From: Prosthecomicrobium pneumaticum
GTDB lineage: Bacteria; Pseudomonadota; Alphaproteobacteria; Rhizobiales; Kaistiaceae
Direction: 5' to 3'
Assembly: GCF_014199915.1 (NCBI RefSeq)
Contig: NZ_JACHOO010000001.1
Coordinates: forward strand, 496,001 to 560,000
DNA length: 64,000 nucleotides
Each line of letters starts with the position of its first letter. The stretch's first letter is position 1. Under the pieces are notes generated by a model that saw only the letters and a program-made list of their open reading frames with translations, did no database searches and was not told where the DNA came from. The position numbers and the translations under genes are program-made. This document shows positions 42,270 through 51,465 of the stretch, one piece after another.

Positions 42270-43304
42270 TCAGATGAGGAAGTGATCCTGCATCCACTGC
42301 ATGCCGGCAGCATTGTCCTTCGTCACGACCGGCCCGTCGGTGACGACGTTCTTCGGAATGCCGGCGCCGCTCTTCTCGCCCGACACCACCGCGGCCACGC
42401 CGGCGACGATGGCGCCGCCGTGGATGCGGGAGGACGGGTTGCGGACGGTCGCGAACATCCGGCCGTCGGCGACCGCCGCGATCGCCGGGGGCATGGCGTC
42501 GACGCCGCCGATCAGGATGTCGGTGCGGCCGCGCGACTTCATGACGTTGTAGGCGGCGAGCGCCATGTCGTCATTGTGGAAGAAGGCCGCATCGATCTGC
42601 GGATATTTGGTCAGATAGGTGTCCCACAGGCGCGAGGCCTTGGTGACGTCCCAGTCCGCCGGCTGGTCGTCGAGCACTTCCATGCCCGGATTGGCGTCGA
42701 TCACCGACTTGAAGCCGCGCGCACGGCCCTGGGCGCCGGTATGGCCGAGCGCACCCTGCGTCATGATGATCTTGCCCTTGCCGCCGAGCTTGGCGACGAG
42801 CGCCTGGGTCACCGCGGCGCCCATGAACTCGTTGTCGGGGGCGAGGAAGGAGTGCACGTTGATCTTGTCGAGCGGCGCGATCAGCGTGTCCATGTCGATC
42901 ACCGGAATGCCGGCGTCGATCATCTTCTGCACCGGCTGGATCAGCGTGCCGATGCCGAAGGCCTGGATCGCCACGAAGTCCCAGGACTGCGAGGCCATGT
43001 TGTCGATCGCGGCGCGCTGCTTGACCGCGTCGAGCTGACCGTCGAACCAGGTCACCTCGACGTTGAACAGCTTGCCCCAATACTCGGCCGCCTGCTTGCC
43101 CTGGGCGCACCAGGTCGCCTGCAGGCCGGCATTCGAGAACGCCGCCTTGAGCGGCTTCTCGGAGCGGCCGGCAGCGGCCATCTCCTGGGCCAGCGCAGGG
43201 CTGACGCCGAAGCCGCCGAGCATGGCCGCCGCGCCGCCGGCCGCAGACAGGCTGGCGACGCGCAGAAAGTCGCGGCGGGACCGCGACTGCATGTCTTCCG
43301 TCAT
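42270..43304 (-). CDS. Ribose-type sugar-binding protein with Tat signal
   Basis: 344 residues. Twin-arginine signal RSRRDFLRVASLSAAGGAAAM at about 9-29 (cleavage near ALAQE), then periplasmic binding protein family 4 domain (FSNAGLQATWCAQGKQAAEYWG, GIPVIDMDTLI, FFHNDDMALAAYNVMKSRGR, DILIGGVDAMPPAI). The ATG at 43304 follows GGGAGGAAATC. First gene of the operon binding protein - ATPase - permease - SDR - LacI. The ligand is unknown; a monosaccharide or polyol is expected for the family. Confidence 0.9.
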   Translation of the reverse strand: MTEDMQSRSRRDFLRVASLSAAGGAAAMLGGFGVSPALAQEMAAAGRSEKPLKAAFSNAGLQATWCAQGKQAAEYWGKLFNVEVTWFDGQLDAVKQRAAIDNMASQSWDFVAIQAFGIGTLIQPVQKMIDAGIPVIDMDTLIAPLDKINVHSFLAPDNEFMGAAVTQALVAKLGGKGKIIMTQGALGHTGAQGRARGFKSVIDANPGMEVLDDQPADWDVTKASRLWDTYLTKYPQIDAAFFHNDDMALAAYNVMKSRGRTDILIGGVDAMPPAIAAVADGRMFATVRNPSSRIHGGAIVAGVAAVVSGEKSGAGIPKNVVTDGPVVTKDNAAGMQWMQDHFLI

Positions 43305-43347
43305 GATTTCCTCCCTCACGGCCCGTCGGAACGCGAGCCTTGACCGG

Positions 43348-43375
43348 ACTATGACAGCGCTGTCAAATTAGTCAA
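43348..43375 (-). promoter_or_regulatory. Promoter with LacI-type operator between -35 and -10
   Basis: On the minus strand TTGACT (43370-43375), a 16-nt spacer and CATAGT (43348-43353). The perfect 14-bp palindrome TGACAGCGCTGTCA (43352-43365) fills the spacer. It has the central CG and symmetric form of LacI-family sites, and the LacI gene is the last of the operon starting here. Confidence 0.65.
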
Positions 43376-43413
43376 GGCGAGGTGGACAGGGAGGATTGCC
43401 CATCGATTGGCGC

Positions 43414-43442
43414 TTGACGGCGCTATTCATCACACCATAGCG
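43414..43442 (+). promoter_or_regulatory. Candidate promoter and inverted repeat for the rightward importer
   Basis: TTGACG (43414-43419) is followed by CGCTAT (43421-43426) and its mirror ATAGCG (43437-43442), the latter at -10 distance. A second possible -10, TATACT at 43545-43550, lies in an AT-rich patch. The remaining part of the 389-bp stretch to 43765 shows nothing else recognisable. Confidence 0.3.
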
Positions 43443-43765
43443 TAGGAGCCGTCGCGTGTGAGTGTTCGGAGGGGGAGCATGGCGTCGGATCGCGGCAGGG
43501 TGGAAACTTAGCACGATCATACGCTTGCGAATGTATGGCCGCATTATACTCGTTTCCGCGAGTATTTGCTTCGTACTTTCTTTCGACATATCGGGTTGCC
43601 GGAACGGCAGATCGGCTGTCCGGGACTCGAGGACGACGCGCCGTCGGCGTCCGAACACGGATCGACAGTCATTTGCATTCGGACCCGCCGGCATCGGGGA
43701 GATGTCTCCGCCGGGCCCGATGGAATGATCTCATCAACGAGAACAACTTTGGCGAGGAACCCCAC

Positions 43766-44731
43766 ATGAAGAGCTTCACCAGGCGCAGCCTGATCATCGC
43801 GTCGTCGGCGATCGCCATGGCGCTGACCGCGGCCCATCCGTCCTTCGCACAGGACAAGAAGACGCTCGCCTTCGTGGTGAACGTCCCGGCCGATTTCTGG
43901 ACGATCGCCCGCCGCGGCACCGAGAAGGCCCAGGCCGAGCTGCCGAACTACAACATCGAGTTCTACATCCCCGGCGAAATGTCGGCCGCGGCGCAGAAGA
44001 AGATCCTCGAGGATCTGCTCGCCAAGGGCGTCGCGGGCGTCGCGATCAGCCCGGTCAACCCGGACGATTCGACCGCCATCCTCAACGAGGTCGCCTCGAA
44101 GGCGGTTCTCATCACCCACGACGCCGACGCGCCGAAGTCCAACCGTCTGATGTATATCGGCACGGACAACGTCGCCGCCGGCCGTCAGGCGGGCGAGCTG
44201 ATGAAGAAGGCGCTGCCGAATGGCGGCAAGGCCATGCTCTTCGTCGGCACGATGGATGCGGCGAACGCCCGCGAGCGCACGCAGGGCATCCGCGAGGCGA
44301 TCGAAGGCACCAAGATCGAGATCATCGACATCCGCACCGACGGCGGCGATCAGGCGAAGGCGAAGGCGAACGTCGAGGACACGCTGACCAAATATCCGGA
44401 CATCGACCTCCTCGTCGGCCTCTGGGCCTACAACACGCCGCAGATCTACAATGCCGTGAAGGCGCTCGGTAAGGCCGGCTCGGTCAAGATCGTCGGCTTC
44501 GACGAGGACCAGCAGACCCTGAAGGGCATCGCCGACGGCACGATCGACGGCACCGTCGTGCAGCAGCCCTACGAGTTCGGCTATCAGTCGATGATCAAGA
44601 TGGCGAAGCTGATCGAGGGCGACAAGTCCGTCATCCCCGAGAACAAGCTCGACATCGTCTCGACCCAGATCGTCGACGCCTCGAACGTCGAGGACTTCGC
44701 GAAGAAGATCAAGGAACTGCTCGCGAAGTGA
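43766..44731 (+). CDS. Ribose-type sugar-binding protein (second system)
   Basis: 321 residues with a Sec signal peptide ending HPSFAQ. Family 4 binding protein landmarks are LAFVVNVPADFWTIARRGTEKAQ, VAISPVNPDDS, YIGTDNVAAGRQAGELM, ALPNGGKAMLFVG and VGFDEDQQTLKGIADG. The ATG at 43766 follows GCGAGGAAC; the upstream frame to 43535 is non-coding in character. It differs clearly from the divergently encoded binding protein, so the two systems take up different ligands. LsrB-like AI-2 binding was considered and is not supported. Confidence 0.9.
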   Translation: MKSFTRRSLIIASSAIAMALTAAHPSFAQDKKTLAFVVNVPADFWTIARRGTEKAQAELPNYNIEFYIPGEMSAAAQKKILEDLLAKGVAGVAISPVNPDDSTAILNEVASKAVLITHDADAPKSNRLMYIGTDNVAAGRQAGELMKKALPNGGKAMLFVGTMDAANARERTQGIREAIEGTKIEIIDIRTDGGDQAKAKANVEDTLTKYPDIDLLVGLWAYNTPQIYNAVKALGKAGSVKIVGFDEDQQTLKGIADGTIDGTVVQQPYEFGYQSMIKMAKLIEGDKSVIPENKLDIVSTQIVDASNVEDFAKKIKELLAK

Positions 44732-44789
44732 GCCGCCGAAGCGGCGCGGGGTCCTCGGGCTCCCGCCGCCCAGAGCAGTCCGAGACGAA

Positions 44790-44820
44790 GCCGGAGCGCC
44801 CCTCGCGCTCCGGCGATTTT
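44790..44820 (+). terminator. Hairpin with short T-run between binding-protein and ATPase genes
   Basis: GCCGGAGCG (44790-44798) pairs with CGCTCCGGC (44806-44814); GATTTT follows. This is terminator-like but inside the operon, 12 bases before the ATPase ATG, so partial termination with more binding protein than ATPase is expected. Confidence 0.5.
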
Positions 44821-44831
44821 CCGCGGGCGAG

Positions 44832-46358
44832 ATGACCGATACCCTCCTCGAACTGAAGAAGATCTCCAAGACCTATCCCGGCGTCACCGCGCTCGACGGC
44901 GTCGACCTTTCGGTCGGCCGCGGCGAGGTGATCGGGCTGATCGGAGAGAACGGCGCCGGCAAATCGACGCTGATGAAGGTTCTCGGCGGCGTCGTCGCCC
45001 CGAGCGCCGGCACGATCGTCATCGACGGCGTCGAGCACGGCGAGCTGACCGTCAAGAGCTCGACCAAGGCGGGTATCGCCTTCGTCCATCAGGAGCTCAA
45101 CCTCTTCGAGAATCTCGACGTCGCGAGCAATGTGTTCATCGGGCGCGAGCCCCGCTTCGGCGGGTTCATGAACCTGATCGACCAGGCGACGCTGCGGGCG
45201 CGGGTCAAACCCCTGCTCGACCGGCTGGGCGTCGATTTCGGGCCGAACGACCTCGTCGAGGACCTGTCGATCGCGCAGCGCCAGATGGTCGAGATCGCCA
45301 AGGCCCTCTCGATCGACGCGCGCGTCATCATCATGGACGAGCCGACCTCGAGCCTCACCATCACCGAGACCGAGCGGCTGCTCGCCGTGATCGCCGAGCT
45401 GCGGCGCTCCGGCGTCAGCGTCATCTACATCTCGCACCGCCTGTCCGAGGTGATCGCCTGCGCCGACCGCGTCGTGGTGCTGCGCGACGGCAAGCGGGTC
45501 GGCGAACTCGCCAAGGGCGCGATCACCCATGACGCGATGATCCGGCTGATGATCGGCCGCGATCTGAAGGCGCTCTACATCCCGCCGCAGGCGCCGCCGC
45601 AACAGGGCGGCCTGCGCGTCGAGGACCTCGTCACCACCGCCTTCCCCGACCGCAAGGTGTCGTTCGAGATCCGCCGCGGCGAGATCGTCGGCCTCGCCGG
45701 GCTGGTCGGCTGCGGCCGCACCTCGGTGGCGCAGGCCGTGTTCGGCGTCGACCCGCCGATCGCCGGCCGCGTCCTGATCGACGGCCGTTCGATCCGCACC
45801 GGCAGCGTCGGCGCGGCGATCGACGAGGGCATCTATCTGGCGCCGGAGGACCGCAAGAAGTCCGGCCTCGTGCTCGACCTGCCGATCGTCGAGAACATCA
45901 CCCTCGCCAATCTCGTCCACTATGCGCGCGGCGGCCTCGTCAATGCGGGCGCCGAGAAGGTGGCGGCCGAGGAGCAGCGGCGGAAGCTCTCGATCAAGGC
46001 GCCCTCGGTCGACACCATCGCGGTGACGCTGTCGGGCGGCAACCAGCAGAAGATCGTGCTCGGCAAATGGATGTCGATGCGGCCGAACATCGTCATCTTC
46101 GACGAGCCGACCCGCGGCATCGACGTCGGCGCGAAGAGCGAGATCTACGCCCTGATGCGCAAGCTCGCCGATGCCGGCGTCGCGATCCTGATGATCTCGA
46201 GCGACATGGAAGAGGTGCTCGGCGTCAGCGACCGCATCATCGTCATGCACGAGGGCGCGGTGTCGGGCCTGCTCGAGCGCGCCCAATTCTCCGAACACAA
46301 CGTGCTGACCCTCGCCGTCGGCGGCACGATCCCTGAGAAAGCCCACGCCCATGCTTAA
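44832..46358 (+). CDS. RbsA-type sugar ABC importer ATPase (second system)
   Basis: 508 residues, two NBDs. NBD1: GENGAGKS, LSIAQRQMVEIAKAL, VIIMDEPTSSL. NBD2: GLVGCGRTSVAQAV (degenerate Walker A as usual for the family), LSGGNQQKIVLGKWM, IVIFDEPTRGIDVGAKSEI. Here the second Walker B has the usual Asp, unlike the paralogue at 40626. It overlaps the permease gene by 8 bp. Cytoplasmic ATPase for the binding protein at 43766. Confidence 0.92.
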   Translation: MTDTLLELKKISKTYPGVTALDGVDLSVGRGEVIGLIGENGAGKSTLMKVLGGVVAPSAGTIVIDGVEHGELTVKSSTKAGIAFVHQELNLFENLDVASNVFIGREPRFGGFMNLIDQATLRARVKPLLDRLGVDFGPNDLVEDLSIAQRQMVEIAKALSIDARVIIMDEPTSSLTITETERLLAVIAELRRSGVSVIYISHRLSEVIACADRVVVLRDGKRVGELAKGAITHDAMIRLMIGRDLKALYIPPQAPPQQGGLRVEDLVTTAFPDRKVSFEIRRGEIVGLAGLVGCGRTSVAQAVFGVDPPIAGRVLIDGRSIRTGSVGAAIDEGIYLAPEDRKKSGLVLDLPIVENITLANLVHYARGGLVNAGAEKVAAEEQRRKLSIKAPSVDTIAVTLSGGNQQKIVLGKWMSMRPNIVIFDEPTRGIDVGAKSEIYALMRKLADAGVAILMISSDMEEVLGVSDRIIVMHEGAVSGLLERAQFSEHNVLTLAVGGTIPEKAHAHA

Positions 46359-47352
46359 AAAGGAACTCGGCCTCTTCGTGCTGATCATCGTGATCGGCAC
46401 GATCACGGCGGCGATCAACCCGCAGTTCATCTCGATCATCAACCTCTCGAACCTCGCCAACCAGATCGGCCTGTTCGGCCTGTTCGCGCTCGGCCTCGGC
46501 TTCGTGATCATCACCGGCGGCATCGAGCTGTCGGTCGGCTCGATGCTGGCGCTGCTCGGCATCATCTTCCTCGACATGCTCGTCAATCACGAGTGGTCCT
46601 GGCCGATCGCGCTGATCGTCACCGTCGCCGGCGGCACGGCGCTCGGCACGATCCACGGCCTGCTCGTCACGCAGCTGCGGCTGCAGCCCTTCGTGGTGAC
46701 GCTCTGCGGCCTGCTGATCTATCGCGGCGTGGCGCGCTACTACACGGCCGATTCGACCATGGGCTTCGGCTATGGCAGCGGCTACGAGACGCTCGAATGG
46801 CTCGTCTCGGGCCGCACCGGCATCGTGCCGAACACCTTCATCTTCTTCGTCGCGGTGTCGATCGTGATGGCGATCATCCTGCACAAATCGGTGTTCGGCC
46901 GTTACCTCTATGCGGTCGGCAAGAACGAGGAGGCGGCGCGCTATTCGGGCATCCCGACCAAGCTCGTCATCACCGCGGCCTATTCGATCGCCGGCTTCCT
47001 GACCGGCCTGTCGGCGATCTATTTCGTGTTCTACACCCAGTCGGTCTCGCCCTCGGCGCACGGCAATTTCTACGAGCTCTACGCGATCGCCGCGGCGGTG
47101 CTCGGCGGCTGTTCGCTGCGCGGCGGCGAAGGCTCGATCGTCGGCATCTTCCTCGGCACGGTGCTGCTGCAGGTGCTGCAGAACCTCGTCAACATGCTCG
47201 GCATTCCGAGCTCGCTCAACTTCGCCGTGATGGGCGCGGTGATCCTGTTCGGCGTGATCGCCGACCGCGAGTTCCAGCGCCGCCGCATGCGCAAGATCAT
47301 GATCGCCACCCGCACCCCGACGAAGCCCGCGCAGGCGGTCCCCGCCGGGTAG
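46351..47352 (+). CDS. RbsC-type sugar ABC importer permease (second system)
   Basis: 333 residues, start ATG inside the end of the ATPase gene (8-bp overlap). Membrane helices and family blocks are evident: FALGLGFVIITGGIELSVGSMLALLGI, LQPFVVTLCGLLIYRGVARYYT, YSGIPTKLVITAAYSIAG and AAAVLGGCSLRGGEGSIVGIFLG. It ends with a basic tail. Last gene of the operon, followed by a strong terminator. No catabolic enzyme is attached to this importer. Confidence 0.92.
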   Translation: MLKKELGLFVLIIVIGTITAAINPQFISIINLSNLANQIGLFGLFALGLGFVIITGGIELSVGSMLALLGIIFLDMLVNHEWSWPIALIVTVAGGTALGTIHGLLVTQLRLQPFVVTLCGLLIYRGVARYYTADSTMGFGYGSGYETLEWLVSGRTGIVPNTFIFFVAVSIVMAIILHKSVFGRYLYAVGKNEEAARYSGIPTKLVITAAYSIAGFLTGLSAIYFVFYTQSVSPSAHGNFYELYAIAAAVLGGCSLRGGEGSIVGIFLGTVLLQVLQNLVNMLGIPSSLNFAVMGAVILFGVIADREFQRRRMRKIMIATRTPTKPAQAVPAG

Positions 47353-47379
47353 GCGGCCCATCGGGGGTCAGGAGAGCAA

Positions 47380-47413
47380 GCCGGCGGGCGGCCGATCGCC
47401 CGCCGGCTTTTTT
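47380..47413 (+). terminator. Rho-independent terminator of the second ribose-type operon
   Basis: GCCGGCGGGCG (47380-47390), loop GCCGAT, CGCCCGCCGGC (47397-47407), then six T (47408-47413). A perfect 11-bp stem and T-run 27 bases after the permease stop. Confidence 0.88.
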
Positions 47414-47546
47414 GTGTGGCGATGCTTCAGTGACGCAACCCGAGGCGATGGCCGAGCCCGTTGTGCGACCTTGGGAAAGCTCCCGAACCCCTCTCTTCAC
47501 GCCGCGCGCGAAAGACGCCGGCGGCTTCGACAACCGCACCCGAAGG

Positions 47547-48356
47547 TTAGTCTTCGTCGGTTGCCTTAGCGCCTTGTCCCATTGTCACGAAGACCGGGAG
47601 TCTGACCTTGCTTGGGGAGGGCGCGTCCAGAACCTCTATATCGGTTCTCTCGCCGCCTTCGAGGTCCCGGCCGAGGACCTGTTCGAGGAGGGCCTTGATC
47701 AGTCCGTAGAGGACGAGGTGAATGTGCTTGTTCGCATTCCGGACGTCATCGAAAACGCGCTGGGACCCGTCAGTGACCAGCTCCTCATAAGTGGCCTCCG
47801 CCTTTGCGCCTGCCTCCCGCGCGATCATGGCGAACAGACTTCTGAACACGACCGCCGAGCCCACAAAGTAGAGAGAATTGGCGGGATGATCTGCGAGATA
47901 GACGTGGTTCTCGCCATCGCCAAGGTTGCCAATCGCCTGCTGGAGATCGAGGCCCCCATAGTGAAAGGCGGTGGTATCCCGGACCAGCTTGATCGGGCTG
48001 CGCCGGTGATTTTTCTCACCGAAGTAGGATCGCAGCCAGGCTAGGCTGTCGGAGTGTTCCGCGGAAAGACCGGCAACGATCGCCTCGGGCGGCTTTCGCG
48101 AAACGATGCGATCCTTCACAATCAGCCAGGTCTCGAACAACTTGCCGGCGAGGATCTGGAGGAGGAGCCACATCTGGACGTCATCAGCGTGATTGTAATG
48201 CGCTCCCTTACCAGTCTCGTTCTTGCTGAAGAGAAGAAGCCGATTGACAACGCTCAGTTCGTTGTGAGCATGCATGCACCCGATCAGCTGGTTGCGCGAG
48301 CACGCATCGAGCTTGGCGAGCAGAGCAGGATCGATGGTGAGATCGACGATCTTCAT
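47547..48356 (-). CDS. Hypothetical protein next to a toxin-antitoxin pair
   Basis: 269 residues, not recognised. No signal peptide or membrane helix. The sequence is mainly helical and less Ala/Gly/Arg-rich than its neighbours (for example RNQLIGCMHAHNELSVVNR, TTAFHYGGLDLQQAI, DDVRNANKHIHLVLYG), and the DNA is visibly less GC-rich than flanking operons. A Glu/His/Asn-rich helical make-up recalls HEPN-like proteins, but no RxxxxH motif is certain. It converges with the ribose-type operon and has 47 bp between its start and the antitoxin stop. Probably acquired horizontally with the toxin-antitoxin genes. Confidence 0.6.
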   Translation of the reverse strand: MKIVDLTIDPALLAKLDACSRNQLIGCMHAHNELSVVNRLLLFSKNETGKGAHYNHADDVQMWLLLQILAGKLFETWLIVKDRIVSRKPPEAIVAGLSAEHSDSLAWLRSYFGEKNHRRSPIKLVRDTTAFHYGGLDLQQAIGNLGDGENHVYLADHPANSLYFVGSAVVFRSLFAMIAREAGAKAEATYEELVTDGSQRVFDDVRNANKHIHLVLYGLIKALLEQVLGRDLEGGERTDIEVLDAPSPSKVRLPVFVTMGQGAKATDED

Positions 48357-48403
48357 GAGAGTTACTCGAGAGCCGGATTGCTCACCCGCGAGCGTAATCG
48401 CTC

Positions 48404-48700
48404 TTAGACGAGTTCGACCCGCAGGGTGCGCCCTACGGCCGCCGCGGCGCGCCGCAGAGTCATCAGGGTGACGGAGGAATAACCGGGGTCGAGCAACCGG
48501 TCGAGCTGGCGCCGGCTGGTCTTCATCCGCGCCGCCATGTCGGTCTTTGAGAGCCCTTCCGTCTGCATCGCCGCCTTGATCTGGTCGGCGATGACTTGCT
48601 TCAGAGCAGCCTCCTCAGTCTCGGCGAGGATGCCCTCGGAGGCGAGGAATTCGTCGAAGGTCTCGCTGCGGTCGACACGGCCTTTCTTGTGTTCCATCAT
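48404..48700 (-). CDS. HigA-like XRE family antitoxin
   Basis: 98 residues with a Cro/C1-type helix-turn-helix in the second half (LSKTDMAARMKTSRRQLDRLLDPG). The N-terminal part (ETFDEFLASEGILAETEEAALKQVIADQIKAAM) would bind the toxin. Its start overlaps the toxin stop (ATGA), giving the toxin-first order of higBA modules. It would neutralise the toxin and repress the promoter through the palindrome at 49058-49073. Confidence 0.85.
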   Translation of the reverse strand: MMEHKKGRVDRSETFDEFLASEGILAETEEAALKQVIADQIKAAMQTEGLSKTDMAARMKTSRRQLDRLLDPGYSSVTLMTLRRAAAAVGRTLRVELV

Positions 48701-49044
48701 TCCACCTCTCGTTTACGCCTGAGCGCGATGTCGATCTCCCGGTCCGGCGTCTTCTGCGTCTTCTTCTCGAAGGCATGCAGGAGCACCATCTCCCCGTCCT
48801 TGATAAAGAAGATCACACGGGCGATGCGGCCACTGGTGAGGTCGCTCCGCACTTCCCACAGCTCGTGCCCCAAGGGACGGCAATAGGGCATGCCCAGCGG
48901 CCAGCCGAACTCGACCTTCTGAATGTCTCGCCCGACCAGGCGACGGTCATCGTCGGAGAGGTCGACTATCCACTCCCTTACGGGACGTCGCCCGCTCGGC
49001 GCTTCGTAGAACCGCGCGGCTAATTTTTTCAGACGCTCGATCAT
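48697..49044 (-). CDS. HigB/Gp49-like RelE-superfamily toxin
   Basis: 115 residues. The C-terminal half carries the Gp49-like pattern GHELWEVRSD, RVIFFIKDGEMVLLHAFEKKTQKTPDREI and ends in a basic tail. These toxins cleave mRNA at the ribosome. The ATG at 49044 is not preceded by a Shine-Dalgarno sequence (CTCCTCC, the opposite strand sense, stands there), so initiation may be leaderless or weak. The TTG at 49083 would read through the operator and is less likely. Confidence 0.82.
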   Translation of the reverse strand: MIERLKKLAARFYEAPSGRRPVREWIVDLSDDDRRLVGRDIQKVEFGWPLGMPYCRPLGHELWEVRSDLTSGRIARVIFFIKDGEMVLLHAFEKKTQKTPDREIDIALRRKREVE

Positions 49045-49057
49045 GGAGGAGGCATCC

Positions 49058-49073
49058 GTGCCAAAATTGGCAC
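49058..49073. promoter_or_regulatory. Perfect palindrome upstream of the toxin gene, likely TA operator
   Basis: GTGCCAA (49058-49064) and TTGGCAC (49067-49073) flank AA. It lies 14 bases before the toxin ATG. A TTGACG -35-like hexamer on the minus strand (49078-49083) precedes it, so repressor binding would cover the -10 region and start point. Confidence 0.65.
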
Positions 49074-49086
49074 GCCTCGTCAAGGC

Positions 49087-49107
49087 AAAAAGCCCGCCGC
49101 GAGCGGG
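49087..49107 (-). terminator. Small terminator-like hairpin shielding the TA promoter
   Basis: On the minus strand CCCGC-TCGCG-GCGGG followed by CTTTTT (T-run at 49087-49091). It sits between the tRNA terminator and the TA promoter, so it could stop residual leftward read-through. Confidence 0.45.
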
Positions 49108-49255
49108 TACTAAGCGAACCCGATCCTATGCCATCCATGCGCCGTCCACGGTACATGGAACGTTTCGGAACCCTCGGGAACGGCTGACAGATTCCGCTAA
49201 GACACCGATCTAGATACGGACTCTATGAAGCACGATGGGAGCCGGGGGCAAGACA

Positions 49256-49301
49256 TGAAAAAGCCCGCCAAACCGAAGCCTAGGCTCTAGTTTGGCGGGC
49301 T
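49256..49301 (-). terminator. Terminator of tRNA-fMet
   Basis: On the minus strand AGCCCGCCAAAC (49290-49301) pairs perfectly with GTTTGGCGGGCT (49262-49273), followed by five T (49258-49262). The 16-nt loop holds a second palindrome, AGCCTAGGCT (49277-49286), which could stack as a nested hairpin. It begins 4 bases after the tRNA CCA end. Confidence 0.85.
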
Positions 49302-49305
49302 ATTT

Positions 49306-49382
<77 letters not shown>

Positions 49383-49513
49383 TCAAGCGCGTCGGCCGTG
49401 GCCGTCGCGCAGTCGTCATATAGACGCCCACCCTCCGGATGAGAAGCCCTGCGGGCGATTATTTTCAGTCATCCACAGGCTTCGTCATGCGGAAGGCCGC
49501 CGTCCCGCCCCCG

Positions 49514-51295
<1,782 letters not shown>

Positions 51296-51395
51296 GGCCG
51301 GTTCCGGGAACGAATGTTGCTCGATGTCGATTTTCGCGTGCGACAACGCCGTACACGATGGACACGCGGTCGGAAAGCGCATGGGCCGGACACCT

Positions 51396-51401
51396 TGTCA
51401 A
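51396..51401 (-). promoter_or_regulatory. Possible -35 (TTGACA) of aspS
   Basis: Perfect TTGACA on the minus strand in the 170-bp aspS-rnd gap, but the sequence at -10 distance (GCTTTC/CTTTCC) is poor. The leader would be about 75 nt. Confidence 0.28.
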
Positions 51402-51465
51402 GAACGGCCCGGATGGTCGCCTTCGCGCGCGACAAGCCTGCTCGTCCTGCGCTAGAACGGGTGCC

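Noticed and set aside
43505-43600. Short coding region in the AT-rich gap before the second binding protein
   Set aside because: The frames there lack ribosome sites and protein-like composition; the patch is better explained as promoter DNA.
42270-44731. LsrB-type AI-2 binding protein near the LsrF-like gene
   Set aside because: Neither ribose-type binding protein resembles LsrB beyond the general family pattern, so an Lsr importer cannot be claimed.
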